Below are positions 43,640-52,891 of a DNA stretch of 64,000 nt, piece after piece. Position 1 is the first letter of the stretch; every line of letters starts with the position of its first letter. The notes beneath the pieces are model-generated. The model was given only the letters and a program-made list of their open reading frames with translations. It was not told the DNA's origin and did not search any database. This DNA comes from JAUIAS01 sp030425395 (lineage in GTDB: Bacteria; Pseudomonadota; Alphaproteobacteria; Rhodobacterales; Rhodobacteraceae). The stretch spans positions 558,001-622,000 of the forward strand of contig CP121336.1 of the NCBI GenBank assembly GCA_043553855.1, read 5' to 3'. The translations under genes and the position numbers were made by a program.

Positions 43640-44842
43640 ATGTTCGGCTTGGAAACAAAAGACGCCAAACTTCTTCTGCTGGTGGTCGCGCTGACCATGT
43701 TGGCCCCCTTCCTGCTCAATCCCTTTCCGGTGGACTCGGCCATGGCCCAGTTCAACGCCGGTTACCCGGACCTGATGCAGCGGTTCGTGATCTTCGGGAT
43801 CTTTGCGATCGGGTTCAACATCCTCTTTGGTCTGACCGGTTACCTGTCCTTCGGCCACGCCGCCTTTCTGGGTGTGGGCTCCTACGCTGCGGTCTGGATG
43901 TTCAAACTGCTGAGCATGAACGTCCTGCCCGCCATCGTTCTGGCGGTGATCACTTCGGGTCTGTTCGCGCTGCTTATCGGGTATATCTCGCTGCGTCGCT
44001 CGGGCATCTACTTCTCGATCCTGACGCTGGCCTTTGCGCAGATGATGTTCGCCCTCGCCTATTCGGTGCTGACGCCGATCACCGGCGGTGAAACCGGGCT
44101 TCAACTGGCCTTGAACGATCCGCGTATCCTTGGCATCAGCGCAACCGCCGAAGGGAACATTCCCGTCCCCGGCCTGTTCGGGCTTGAGATGCGCGACACA
44201 ACCGAAGTCGCTATGGGTGTGTGGAGCTTTACGTTCAACGTTGGCTACTACTTCAGCGCCGTGATCATGCTGCTGGCCTTCTACCTGTCGATCCGTATCT
44301 TCCGGTCGCCCTTTGGCATGATGCTGCGTGCGATCAAATCCAACCAGACGCGGTTGAACTATACCGGCCTGAACACCAAACCCTACACGCTCGCGGCTTT
44401 CGTGATCTCGGGCATGTATGCCGGGTTGGCCGGGGCGCTGATGGCCTCGATGGACCCTCTTGCCGGTGCGGAACGGATGTTCTGGACGGCCTCGGGTGAA
44501 GTTGTTCTGATGACCATCCTAGGCGGGGTCGGCACGCTGATCGGTCCGGTGCTGGGCGCAGGCGCGATCAAATACATGGAGAACATCATCTCCAAGATCA
44601 ACTCTGAGATCCTTCACAGCTGGTTCGCCTTCCTGCCCGACGGCTTCGAAGACTTCATTGTCGCAATCATCTATCCCTTCGTGGGCAAGGGCTGGCACCT
44701 GACGCTCGGCATCATCTTCATGCTGGTCGTGACCTTCCTGCCCGGTGGCCTTGTCGAGGGCGGTCAACGCATCGCCAAGCTGTTCAAGGGCAAAAAGGCA
44801 GATGCAAACGGCCCGAAGGGCAAAACCGAGCCTGCGGAATAG
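43640..44842 (+). CDS. ABC transporter permease LivM type
   Basis: This 400-residue membrane protein has the LivM signatures FAIGFNILFGLTGYLSFGHAAFLGVGSYAAVWMF, RRSGIYFSILTLAFAQMMFALAY, RSPFGMMLRAIKSNQTRLNYTGLNT and TILGGVGTLIGPVLGAGAI. It is 3 bases after livH and 12 bases before livG. It forms the channel with the LivH-type protein. Confidence 0.9.
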   Translation: MFGLETKDAKLLLLVVALTMLAPFLLNPFPVDSAMAQFNAGYPDLMQRFVIFGIFAIGFNILFGLTGYLSFGHAAFLGVGSYAAVWMFKLLSMNVLPAIVLAVITSGLFALLIGYISLRRSGIYFSILTLAFAQMMFALAYSVLTPITGGETGLQLALNDPRILGISATAEGNIPVPGLFGLEMRDTTEVAMGVWSFTFNVGYYFSAVIMLLAFYLSIRIFRSPFGMMLRAIKSNQTRLNYTGLNTKPYTLAAFVISGMYAGLAGALMASMDPLAGAERMFWTASGEVVLMTILGGVGTLIGPVLGAGAIKYMENIISKINSEILHSWFAFLPDGFEDFIVAIIYPFVGKGWHLTLGIIFMLVVTFLPGGLVEGGQRIAKLFKGKKADANGPKGKTEPAE

Positions 44843-44854
44843 GGAGCGCAAACC

Positions 44855-45610
44855 ATGAGTATTCTTGAGGTCAAGAACGTCGGCAAGCGCTTTGGCGGAT
44901 TGCAGGCTCTGAACAACGTAAACCTGAGTGTTCAGGAAAATTCGGTGCACGCCATCATCGGCCCCAACGGCGCGGGCAAGTCCACACTGCTCAACTGTTT
45001 TGTCGGCAAGCTGATCCCCGATACCGGGTCGGTCATGTTCGACGGACAGTCTGTGCTGGGCCGTTCCCCGCACGAGATCAACCAGATGGGCATCAGCCGC
45101 GTATTCCAGACGCCCGAAATCTTTGGCGATCTGACGGTTCTGGAAAACATGCTGATCCCCTGCTTTGCCAAGCGGGACGGCGCGTTCGAACTGAATGCCA
45201 TTGGGTCAGTCATGAACCAGAAGGACATGCTGGAGCGGGCCGAAGAAATGTTGGTCGACATGAACATGGCGGACAAGCGGCACATGCACGCGGCCTCCAT
45301 GTCGCGGGGTGACAAGCGCCGCCTAGAAATCGGCATGTGCCTCAGCCAGGAGCCGCGCCTGCTGCTTCTGGACGAACCCACAGCCGGGATGGCACGCGCG
45401 GACACCAACAACACCATCGACCTGCTCAAGCAGATCAAGGAAGAACGCGACATCACCATCGCCATCATCGAACACGACATGCATGTGGTGTTCTCACTCG
45501 CCGAACGGATCACCGTTCTGGCGCAAGGGACACCCCTGGTCGAGGATGTGCCTGAAAACATCAAGGGCCATCCCAAGGTGCGCGAAGCGTATCTGGGCGA
45601 GAGCGCGTAA
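44855..45610 (+). CDS. ABC transporter ATP-binding protein LivG type
   Basis: This 251-residue ATPase has Walker A GPNGAGKS (36-43), the LivG insertion GISRVFQTPEIFGDLTVLENML, Walker B LLLLDEPTAGM and H-loop IIEHDMHVVFSLAERI. The signature motif is MSRGDKRRLEIG, not the usual LSxGxQR, an oddity seen in some LivG-type proteins. Confidence 0.9.
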   Translation: MSILEVKNVGKRFGGLQALNNVNLSVQENSVHAIIGPNGAGKSTLLNCFVGKLIPDTGSVMFDGQSVLGRSPHEINQMGISRVFQTPEIFGDLTVLENMLIPCFAKRDGAFELNAIGSVMNQKDMLERAEEMLVDMNMADKRHMHAASMSRGDKRRLEIGMCLSQEPRLLLLDEPTAGMARADTNNTIDLLKQIKEERDITIAIIEHDMHVVFSLAERITVLAQGTPLVEDVPENIKGHPKVREAYLGESA

Positions 45611-45622
45611 GGAGGCTTTCAG

Positions 45623-46378
45623 ATGAACGTCAAACCCGACTTTACCAAAAATGCCAATATGGCGACCACCGCGCCCGCTTTCCTTTCGGTGTGGGACATG
45701 CACGCCTACTATGGCGAAAGCTATATCGTGCAAGGCGTATCCTTCAACGTGCACGAGGGCGAAATTCTCGCCCTTTTGGGCCGCAACGGTGCCGGCAAGA
45801 CATCGACACTGCGCTCGATCGCGCGGATCGGTGATCCGCAGGTCACCCATGGGGAAATCTGGCTCGATCACCAGCCGCTGCACAATATGACCAGCTATCA
45901 GGCGGCCTCGTCCGGGCTCGGTCTGGTGCCGGAAGACCGCCGCATCATCCAGGGTCTCACAGTTGAGGAAAACCTCAAGCTGGCACAGATCGCCCCGCCG
46001 ATCGGATGGTCGATCGAACGGCTCTATGATCTGTTCCCCCGACTGGGCGAACGCCGCAATCAGGAAGGCACAACGCTTTCGGGTGGTGAACAGCAAATGC
46101 TCGCCATCGCACGGGCGCTGGCGCGGGACATCAAGGTTCTGCTGCTTGACGAACCCTACGAAGGCCTTGCCCCGGTCATCGTGGACGAGATCGAAAAGAC
46201 CCTCATCCACATCAAGGAACAGGGCATGACCACGATCATCGTCGAACAGAACGCCGTGCGCGCGCTGGAACTGGCGGACCGGGCCGTGATCCTCGATACC
46301 GGCGGTATCGTTTTTGACGGCACCGCCGAGGAAGTGCTGGGCGACGCCGAGCTTCGCGCGGAATACCTCGCGATCTGA
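45623..46378 (+). CDS. ABC transporter ATP-binding protein LivF type
   Basis: This 251-residue ATPase has Walker A GRNGAGKT (53-60), LVPEDRRIIQGLTVEENLKLA, signature LSGGEQQMLAIARALARD, Walker B LLLDEPYEGLAP and IIVEQNAVRALELADRAVILD. An N-terminal extension of about 20 residues precedes the domain. GGAGG lies just before the ATG. It closes the transporter operon and is followed by a strong terminator. Confidence 0.9.
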   Translation: MNVKPDFTKNANMATTAPAFLSVWDMHAYYGESYIVQGVSFNVHEGEILALLGRNGAGKTSTLRSIARIGDPQVTHGEIWLDHQPLHNMTSYQAASSGLGLVPEDRRIIQGLTVEENLKLAQIAPPIGWSIERLYDLFPRLGERRNQEGTTLSGGEQQMLAIARALARDIKVLLLDEPYEGLAPVIVDEIEKTLIHIKEQGMTTIIVEQNAVRALELADRAVILDTGGIVFDGTAEEVLGDAELRAEYLAI

Positions 46379-46432
46379 TATCTTTCTCACATTCTCCCCG
46401 TCGTGCGGTCCCAAGATCGCCGACAGCCTGAA

Positions 46433-46460
46433 GCCGGTCCCTCGGGACCGGCCTTTTTTT
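46433..46460 (+). terminator. Rho-independent terminator of the transporter operon
   Basis: GCCGGTCCC and GGGACCGGC pair into a 9-bp stem (46433-46452) followed by C and seven T bases (46454-46460), 55 bases after the livF stop. It is the clearest intrinsic terminator in the window. Confidence 0.92.
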
Positions 46461-46913
46461 GTCCGAGGTGGCACCAGCTTCCCCTTCGCAGGACGGAGCG
46501 GGCGTTGGCTGCAATTGCGAAAATCAGATCGCAACGGAGCTGGCGTCGGCACGAAGGGGCGGATTGCCGTCATTCTCTGCACGTGCGAGGGAATCGAGCC
46601 TAGGCAGAGACAGCGGACTTTCAGAACGGCTTGAAATCGAGCATCTCCCTGCCTCGCCGCAAGGCAGCTCTGAGCCCAATCCGGCCGTTGCGGTTTTGTG
46701 CTGCGCGCGCTTGCAGCACAGATTATGCTGCGCATGCATTATCTTGAGCGCGGCAATGCGGCGGTAAGAGCGGCCCTTCGTGTCGAGCGCAGCGAGGTTT
46801 CGTCGGGCAATGAGCAAGACGCGGACGAAGCCGTTATCCATCAAGGCAAGGGTAATTACAGCTTTGACGCCGCAAGACTTGGATCGTGCTTTCGACTGGC
46901 TTAGCCTACATAC
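46461..46913. other. No gene recognised; start of the disturbed region
   Basis: About 450 bases between the terminator and the AraC-type fragment. Short frames on both strands lack ribosome sites and protein features. The sequence has short repetitive patches (GGCGGTAAGAGCGGCCCTT) like degraded intergenic DNA in this group. I see no RNA gene. Confidence 0.4.
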
Positions 46914-47364
46914 ATGGGTCAGATCACTTCACTCTTTGCTCGAAAGGTCGTTGGCGTTGCGGGCAATGCCATTGATGCAAGCGCTGTGCTGGCATCCGTT
47001 GGCGTAGATGTGGATGGCGAATGGGACCCCAAGCACATGCTCGATGACGATGACTATTATGGCATGATCGAGTTGATGGCCGAGCAGATGGACATAACGT
47101 CTTTGCCCTTGATTGTTGGTGAGGCGATGCGGCCTGACGAATACGGCGCTCTCGGCTTGGCCTGGAAAGCCGCACCCAATTTGCTTGGTTCGTTCTCTCG
47201 TGTGTCACGGTATTGGCGCTTGTGGACCAGTGTCACGCAGTACGAGTTGGAAGAGACAGATCGGGGAGTGCTGTATTTGCAGCAACGAGAAGGTCTACGG
47301 CGGCTCGGGATGCGTATCTCGATCGAGGCCACATCGGCAAGTGGCGTGTCGCTCGGTCGGCAAG

Positions 47365-48697
47365 GAGAGTGTCCGATCTTCTGTGTAACTGCGCTTTGGT
47401 CCATGCTTCCTGAGAGGAGCAAGGACGATGACGATTTCCAAGGAATTACTGGACGAACTTTTGAAGGGCTGCGAACGGCCTGAAGATCTGCTTGGCGATA
47501 CCGGGCTGATGAAAGAGCTCAGGATCAAGTTGATGGAACGCATGCTGGGAGCCGAGCTGACCGCGCATCTTGGTTATGAAGAAGGCAAGGATGCTCCTCT
47601 TGGTCAGTCCAACCGGCGCAACGGCACAGCCAGTAAGCGGCTGAAGGGTCAGGACGGCGAGGTGCCAATCGCCGTGCCGCGTGACCGGGACGGCAGTTTC
47701 GAGCCTGCACTGGTCAAGAAAGGCCAGACCCGGATCGACGGAATAGATGACAAAATCATCGGTCTCTATGCCGCTGGCTTGACGGTCCGTGACATCCGCG
47801 CCCACCTTGAGGACGTCTACGGCCTACAGGTTTCTCCAGACCTGATCAGCCGGGTTACCGACGCTGTGTTGGACGAGGTTCGCGAGTGGCAATCCCGGGC
47901 GCTGGAGCGGATGTATCCCATCGTGATATTCGACGCGCTCCGGGTCAAAATCCGCGACGCTGACAGCCGCATGGTCAAGAACAAGGCCGTCTACGTGGCC
48001 TTGGGCGTCAGCAGAGACGGCGTCCGCGAGGTTCTCGGCCTCTGGATTGCCGACAACGAAGGTGCCAAGTTCTGGCTGTCTGTGATGAACGAACTGAAGA
48101 ACCGCGGAGTTCAGGACGTGCGGATCGCGGTCGTAGATGGGCTGAAGGGCTTTCCCGAGGCCATCACAGCCGCTTTCCCGGACGCCGCGGTCCAGACCTG
48201 CATCGTGCATCTGGTGCGCCATTCTCTGAACTTCTGCGCCTGGAAGGATCGCAAGGCGGTGGCCGCCGACCTTCGCCTGATATACGGTGCCCCGACGGCC
48301 GAACAGGCTGCCGCTGAGCTGGACGCCTTTGAGGAAAAATGGGCCAAGAAATACGCCTCGATTGCTCCGGCATGGCGGAGAGCATGGCAGGAGGTAATCC
48401 CGTTCTTCGCTTTCGATCCCGCGATCCGCAAGATCATCTACACCACCAATGCCATCGAAAGCCTGAACCGGGTAATCCGGAAATCGATCAAGACGCGCGG
48501 TTCATTCCCAACCGAGGAGGCCGCGACGAAGCTGATCTACCTGGCCATCCGCAACTTCAAGAAAGGAGGACGGAATGTCCGAGAGTGGTTTGCCGCCCGC
48601 AATCAATTCGCTATCATGTTCGACGAACGCTTCAATGCGTGACCGTATCTGAAACCCGCATGGGCCGGACCAGATACACAGACTTCATGACACTCCC
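47365..48697 (+). mobile_element. IS256-family insertion sequence, complete, with 8-bp target duplication
   Basis: The element is 1333 bases. The ends are imperfect inverted repeats: left GAGAGTGTCCGATCTTCTG.., right ..ACTTCATGACACTCCC, matching GAGTGTC and CTGTGTA. TCGGCAAG flanks both sides (47357-47364 and 48698-48705), the 8-bp duplication this family makes. It carries one intact transposase gene, so it may still be mobile. It inserted into the AraC-type gene. Confidence 0.92.
47428..48642 (+). CDS. IS256-family (Mutator-type) transposase
   Basis: This 404-residue transposase has the family start (LLDELLKGCERPEDLLGDTGLMKELRIKLMERML), AELTAHLGYEEG, VPRDRDGSFEP, the catalytic region VYVALGVSRDGVREVLGLW with Asp, DGLKGFPEAI (second Asp) and YTTNAIESLNRVIRKSIKTRGSFPTEEAATKL (Glu), the usual DDE spread. 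It is intact from ATG 47428 to stop 48642, 1215 bases, normal for IS256. Confidence 0.94.
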   Translation: MTISKELLDELLKGCERPEDLLGDTGLMKELRIKLMERMLGAELTAHLGYEEGKDAPLGQSNRRNGTASKRLKGQDGEVPIAVPRDRDGSFEPALVKKGQTRIDGIDDKIIGLYAAGLTVRDIRAHLEDVYGLQVSPDLISRVTDAVLDEVREWQSRALERMYPIVIFDALRVKIRDADSRMVKNKAVYVALGVSRDGVREVLGLWIADNEGAKFWLSVMNELKNRGVQDVRIAVVDGLKGFPEAITAAFPDAAVQTCIVHLVRHSLNFCAWKDRKAVAADLRLIYGAPTAEQAAAELDAFEEKWAKKYASIAPAWRRAWQEVIPFFAFDPAIRKIIYTTNAIESLNRVIRKSIKTRGSFPTEEAATKLIYLAIRNFKKGGRNVREWFAARNQFAIMFDERFNA

Positions 48698-48865
48698 TCG
48701 GCAAGTGTCGCCGCGGGCATTTTCACCGATCGAAGTCTATTTTCAGCATCCAGCGCCCAGGTGTTGATTGTCACTGAGAACTGACCCGGTATGCCCATAA
48801 ATTGTCACTGAGAATTGACCCATGTGAACACACTTCCCCGACGTTTTTGGTTGGGGAGATTTGGA

Positions 48866-50405
48866 GTGATCGACATGGGATTTTTGAGTGTCATTCGACG
48901 CTGGGCATTGCGTGATAAAATGCCAATCAGAGAGATTGCCCGACGGACGGGTCTGTCTCGCAACACCATCAAGAAGTATCTGCGCGAAAGCGCGGTGGAG
49001 CCGCGTTTCAAGACGCCAAAACGTCCAAGCAAGCTGGATCCTTACGCGGATCGATTGTCCGCTTGGCTTCTCGTCCAGACCCGCAAGTCGCGCAAGGAGC
49101 GGCGTACCGTGAAGCAGATGCACGCGGATCTGGTGAAGCTGGGATATGATGGCTCCTATGAACGCGTTGCAGCTTTTGCCCGGGCATGGCGTGAAGATCG
49201 GCATCGTGCGGAACAGACGACGGGTCGCGGGACCTATGTGCCTTTGGTGTTCCAGCCGGGTGAAGCTTTCCAGTTCGATTGGAGCGAGGATTGGGCCAAC
49301 ATCGCAGGCGAGCGGGTCAAACTGCAGGTGGCGCATATCAAGCTGTCCCACAGCCGGGCATTCTTGGTGCGGGCGTACCCCACTGCAAACGCATGAGATG
49401 CTGTTCGACGCCCATTGGCATGCGTTCAGGGTGTTTGGTGGCGTTCCCGGCCGGGGCATTTACGATAACATGAAGACGGCCGTAGACCAGGTTGGCAAAG
49501 GCAAGCAGCGCGACGTCAATGCACGCTTCAAGGCTATGGCCAGCCACTATGTTTTTGAGCCTGAGTTCTGCAATCCCGCTGCGGGCTGGGAGAAAGGCCA
49601 GGTTGAGAAGAACGTACAGGACGCGCGCCACCGCATGTGGCAGGTCATGCCGGTCTTTTCTGATCTGGAAGAACTGAACCAGTGGCTCGAAGATCGCTGT
49701 ATCGCTCTTTGGCAAGAGACAGCGCACAAGGCATTGCCAGGATCTATTGCTGACGTGTGGGAAGCCGAGAAGCCCATGCTGATGGCGCTGCCGCCCGCCT
49801 TCGACGGGTTCATCGAACATAGCAAACGCGTATCACCAACCTGCCTGATCACCTTCGAACGCAATCGCTACAGCGTGCCTGCCAGCTTTGCAAATCGTCG
49901 TGTCAGTCTGCATGTCTACCCTGATCGGCTGGTCGTCGTCGCTGAAGGGCAAACGGTCTGCGAACATGTGCGGATTATTGACCGGTCTCATCGCAAACCC
50001 GGCAAGGTTATCTATGACTGGCGTCACTATCTCGCTGTTATCCAACGCAAACCGGGCGCGCTTCGTAACGGCGCACCGTTCACCGAGATGCCGGATGCCT
50101 TCCGTCGGCTTCAGGATCATATGCTGCGCAAGGAAGGTGGCGACCGGGAGATGGTCGACATCCTGTCACTGGTTCTTCAGCATAACGAAGAAGACGTCCT
50201 GTGCGCAGTAGAACTGGCTCTGGACGCAGGCGTGCCCACCAAGACGCATATCCTGAACCTGCTGCATCGATTGATTGATCGCAGACCAACAGATCATCCC
50301 GAGGTCGACCCGCCGGACGCACTGGCATTGCAGACAACGCCAGAGGCCAACGTCGATCGCTATGATGGGTTGAGACAGACCGGGGAGAAGCGCCATGCGT
50401 CATGA
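48866..50405 (+). pseudogene. istA: IS21 transposase istA, frameshifted
   Basis: The first frame (GTG 48866, MGFLSVIRRWALRDKMPIRE, RTGLSRNTIKKYLRES helix-turn-helix) runs to TGA at 49394-49396; the second resumes as LQTHEMLFDAHWHAFRVFGGVPGRGIYDN and continues to 50405. Removing one C from the CCCC run at 49378-49381 joins AFLVRAYP to LQTHEMLFDAHWHAF, the expected integrase core. So a one-base insertion has broken the gene (or a programmed +1 shift is used, which IS21 elements are not known for). Confidence 0.88.
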
Positions 50406-51186
50406 TCCAGCAGGCGCCTCCATTGTGATCATGCTGCGCAGTCTCAAGCTCTACGGCATGGCAAATGCGGTCGAAGATTTGGTCGCCCAAGGCGCGCCAG
50501 CATTCGAGGCCGCCACACCAATGTTGTCACAGCTCCTCAAGGCCGAGATTGCGGAACGCGAAGTGCGGTCCATTGCCTACCACACGAAGGTCGCCCGTTT
50601 CCCCGCATACAAAGACCTCACCGGCTTTGACTTTGCGTCCAGTGAGATCAACGAGGCAACAGTCAGACAGCTGCATCGATGCGAGTTTATCGAGGCTGCC
50701 GAGAACGTGGTCCTAATCGGCGGTCCAGGGACGGGCAAAAGCCACACGGCCACCGCAATCGGGGTACAAGCTATCGAGCACCACAGACGCAAGGTCCGCT
50801 TCTTCTCGACCGTGGAATTGGTCAATGCGCTGGAACAAGAGAAAGCGCTTGGAAAGGCTGGGAAACTGGCTGAGATGCTGACCAAAGTCGACTTGGTCAT
50901 CTTGGACGAGCTTGGCTACCTGCCGTTCAGTTCATCTGGCGGGGCGCTACTCTTCCACCTGCTCAGTAAGCTTTACGAGCGCACCAGCGTGATCATCACC
51001 ACCAACCTCAGCTTCTCAGAGTGGGCACAGGTCTTTGGGGATGCAAAGATGACCACGGCTCTCTTGGATCGGCTAACCCACCGCTGCCACATCCTCGAAA
51101 CAGGCAACGACAGCTATCGCTTCAAGGCCAGCTCAGAGGCTGCAAAGAAAACAGCAAAGGAGACCAAAACATTGACCGCGTCATAG
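50395..51186 (+). CDS. istB: IS21 helper ATPase IstB
   Basis: This 263-residue AAA+ protein has Walker A GGPGTGKS (109-116), VDLVILDELGYLPF (Walker B), SVIITTNLSFSEWAQVFGDAKM and LLDRLTHRCHILETGNDSYRF. It is intact and starts inside the end of istA by 11 bases, as usual for IS21 elements. IstB loads the IstA transposase on target DNA. Confidence 0.93.
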   Translation: MRHDPAGASIVIMLRSLKLYGMANAVEDLVAQGAPAFEAATPMLSQLLKAEIAEREVRSIAYHTKVARFPAYKDLTGFDFASSEINEATVRQLHRCEFIEAAENVVLIGGPGTGKSHTATAIGVQAIEHHRRKVRFFSTVELVNALEQEKALGKAGKLAEMLTKVDLVILDELGYLPFSSSGGALLFHLLSKLYERTSVIITTNLSFSEWAQVFGDAKMTTALLDRLTHRCHILETGNDSYRFKASSEAAKKTAKETKTLTAS

Positions 51187-51311
51187 ACCAAGGCGCATAA
51201 CTGAGGGTGGGTCAAATCTTGGTGAAAATACCGGGTCAGTTCTCGGTGACAATCAACAGTGCTTGTTTTCTTTGTGTTGAGATTTGGCGCTTTGGGGACG
51301 GAGGTTGTGAG

Positions 51312-52055
51312 ATGGTCGGGGGTGAGGTTCGGACGGTTTATGTGAGCGGTGAGGATGGGAAGCGGTCAGCGGGTTGGCGGATCGGGTCCTATGAGGAGCG
51401 GGGTATTTTGTCTGGGGATGAGAAGGCTGCGCTGGTGGCGGGGTTTGGCCTGACGGCGGAGCAGGTAGAGGAGCTGTCTCTTGCGGTTGGCAATAGCCTG
51501 GACCGGGAGTCGATCGTGGAGCTGCTCCCGGTCTCGGCCGCCAAGGCGGCAGCCAAAGGACAGAAGTCGCTAGAGGAGGCCGCCCGCCTTGCCCGCCGGA
51601 TCCAGCGGGATCAGGAGAGGCTGAAGACCTTGCTTGCCGGTCTGTCCTGCGACTTTGACGAGAGCCGCGCGGCGGCGGTTGAGAAGAATGCAATCGAGGC
51701 CAGCCTCGCGACCCTCACACCTGCGGTCGAGGGACTGGAAGACCGGATCGACCGGCTGAAGGCCATCCCGAATGGCGTTGCCGAACTGACACCGGACGAC
51801 AAGCGAGCGGTCAGCGACAAGCGACGCACGCATGTGGTTTGGAGTTGCTGCTACGTCTGGCGGGAAAGCGGCCGGGAGATTTCCTATACATCGATGCCCC
51901 ACGAGACGGGGAACAGGGCGCGCGGCGGAGCGCTGATCGACTTCATCCAGACCGTCATCTCCTTTGTGACCGAGCCTTCGAGCGAGGCCCCGGTTGGCTC
52001 CATTCTGCGCGATCTCAAACTCTTCGAAGCGCGCCGAGCCGCAGGCCTTCCGTAA
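51312..52055 (+). CDS. Hypothetical protein of mobile region
   Basis: This 247-residue protein has an N-terminal globular part (GEVRTVYVSGEDGKRSAGWR, YEERGILSGDEKAALVAGFGLTAEQVEEL) and a central coiled-coil-like stretch (LEEAARLARRIQRDQERLKTLL, ASLATLTPAVEGLEDRIDRLKAI). No known domain is recognised. ATG 51312 is used; the frame continues upstream into the IS21 end. The composition is like its neighbours. It precedes an excisionase-like gene, so it may belong to an integrated element. Confidence 0.5.
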   Translation: MVGGEVRTVYVSGEDGKRSAGWRIGSYEERGILSGDEKAALVAGFGLTAEQVEELSLAVGNSLDRESIVELLPVSAAKAAAKGQKSLEEAARLARRIQRDQERLKTLLAGLSCDFDESRAAAVEKNAIEASLATLTPAVEGLEDRIDRLKAIPNGVAELTPDDKRAVSDKRRTHVVWSCCYVWRESGREISYTSMPHETGNRARGGALIDFIQTVISFVTEPSSEAPVGSILRDLKLFEARRAAGLP

Positions 52056-52067
52056 CGGCGACAGAGT

Positions 52068-52108
52068 AAGGGTCACGATTGGATTCAAAAATCCGGATCG
52101 TGACCCTT
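52068..52108. repeat. Long perfect inverted repeat (hairpin)
   Basis: AAGGGTCACGAT (52068-52079) and ATCGTGACCCTT (52097-52108) are exact complements; inside, GGATT/AATCC (52081-52085, 52090-52094) pair again with a 4-base loop. It lies just after the stop at 52055. There is no U-run. It could end transcription or be a protein-binding or recombination site. Confidence 0.65.
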
Positions 52109-52142
52109 GGCCATTTCCGGGGCGTCGCGACAAGCCTTGGGC

Positions 52143-52310
52143 ATGTCCGACCGTCGCCCTCCTCCAAAGCAAACGTCCCGGACATCGCGCATCGACGCGG
52201 TGGCCCTGGAGCTTGCGCGTCTGTTGGGAGCGCAGGCGGCGCGGATGGACAACAACCGCGAGAGCGCAGGAAAGCAACATGGCAAAGAACAAGACAGCGA
52301 CGGGCGCTGA
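52143..52310 (+). CDS. Small hypothetical protein overlapping the excisionase gene
   Basis: This 55-residue frame (MSDRRPPPKQTSRTSRIDAVALELARLLGAQAARMD) has an amphipathic helix VALELARLLG typical of short proteins beside excisionase-like genes. It overlaps the next gene by 32 bases in another frame. Evidence is limited to resemblance to such small ORFs. Confidence 0.4.
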   Translation: MSDRRPPPKQTSRTSRIDAVALELARLLGAQAARMDNNRESAGKQHGKEQDSDGR

Positions 52311-52479
52311 ACTGCTGACGGTGAAGCAGGTGGCGGAACTCGACAATGTTTCAGAGAAGACAGTGCGCCGCGCCATCGACGCGGGGCTTCTGGAATGCCT
52401 CCGGGTCGGCCCACATGGCCGCCTGATCCGCATCCACCCCGCCCAGCACGAGGCCTATCGCCGCCGCGTGAAGTGGTAA
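52279..52479 (+). CDS. Excisionase-like helix-turn-helix protein
   Basis: This 66-residue protein has ELLTVKQVAELDNVSEKTVRRAIDAGLLECLRVGPHGRLIRIHPAQHEAYRRR, the winged MerR/excisionase-type (HTH_17) fold. AGGAAAGC precedes the ATG. Such proteins direct excision of integrated elements; an integrase fragment follows at 52505. Confidence 0.75.
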   Translation: MAKNKTATGAELLTVKQVAELDNVSEKTVRRAIDAGLLECLRVGPHGRLIRIHPAQHEAYRRRVKW

Positions 52480-52504
52480 GACACCCGCCCACATTTGTCC
52501 ATTA

Positions 52505-52891
52505 TTGTCAGATGCTTATGGAATTTCGGGGAAGAGGGCCTCACCCAAAATTTCGGAGAACACGAGGGATACAGTCATTGCTTGGGTAAGATCACCTGAG
52601 ATGATCGGGTGCCGCTTTATGTTCCCAAGCCGTTTCCATGACCGCGCTCACATCTCAACCCGTCAATATGGTCGGCTTGTCCGAGCTTGGGTGACAGCGA
52701 TTGGTCTGGAGCCCAGCGGATACGGGACACACTCGATGCGTCGTACCAAAGCTGCGGAGATTTATCGTAAAACGGGCAATCTTCGCGCCGTGCAACTTCT
52801 GCTTGGCCACACGAAGGTCGATAGCACCGTGCGCTATCTCGGCGTCGAGTTGGAAGATGCGTTGAGCATCGCTGAACGGATCGACATCTGA
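52505..52891 (+). pseudogene. Tyrosine recombinase (integrase) C-terminal fragment
   Basis: The frame holds the catalytic C-terminal part of a phage-type integrase: ISENTRDTVIAW, FMFPSRFHDRAHISTRQYGRLVRAWV, then GTHSMRRTKAAEIYRKTGNLRAVQLLLGHTKVDSTVRYLGV with HxxR, the later His and Tyr. Homology starts near 52535, so the N-terminal domain and the first catalytic Arg are missing. It is a truncated, inactive copy. Confidence 0.82.

Larger units (their letters stand above)
46914..48761 (+). pseudogene. AraC-type regulator interrupted by IS256 element and cut by IS21 element
   Basis: The protein starts MGQITSLFARKVVGVAGNAID and has the pattern of the arabinose-binding-type N-terminal domain of AraC regulators (MRPDEYGALGLAWKAAPNLLGSFSRVSRYWRLW). 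The frame is intact to base 47364, resumes at 48706 after removing the IS256 element and one target copy (QVSPRAFSPIEVYFQHPAP), and stops where the IS21 end begins (48762). The C-terminal DNA-binding half is absent from the window, so the gene cannot work. Removing the IS joins codons cleanly, which confirms the reading frame. Confidence 0.8.
48762..51258 (+). mobile_element. IS21-family insertion sequence (frameshifted istA)
   Basis: The element is 2497 bases with terminal inverted repeats TGTTGATTGTCACTGAGAAC (left) and its near complement ending GGTGACAATCAACA (right). Each end has two copies of the internal repeat TTGTCACTGAGAAxTGACCC (48768-48787, 48802-48821; right copies about 51209-51228 and 51233-51252). 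It encodes istA (frameshifted) and istB. The flanks show no matching target duplication: the left flank is AraC-type coding DNA and the right flank is not. A deletion or rearrangement next to one end is likely. Confidence 0.9.

Noticed and set aside
49378..49396. Programmed frameshift in IS21 istA
   Set aside because: A four-C run is a weak slip site and IS21 elements are not known to use one; a one-base insertion is simpler.
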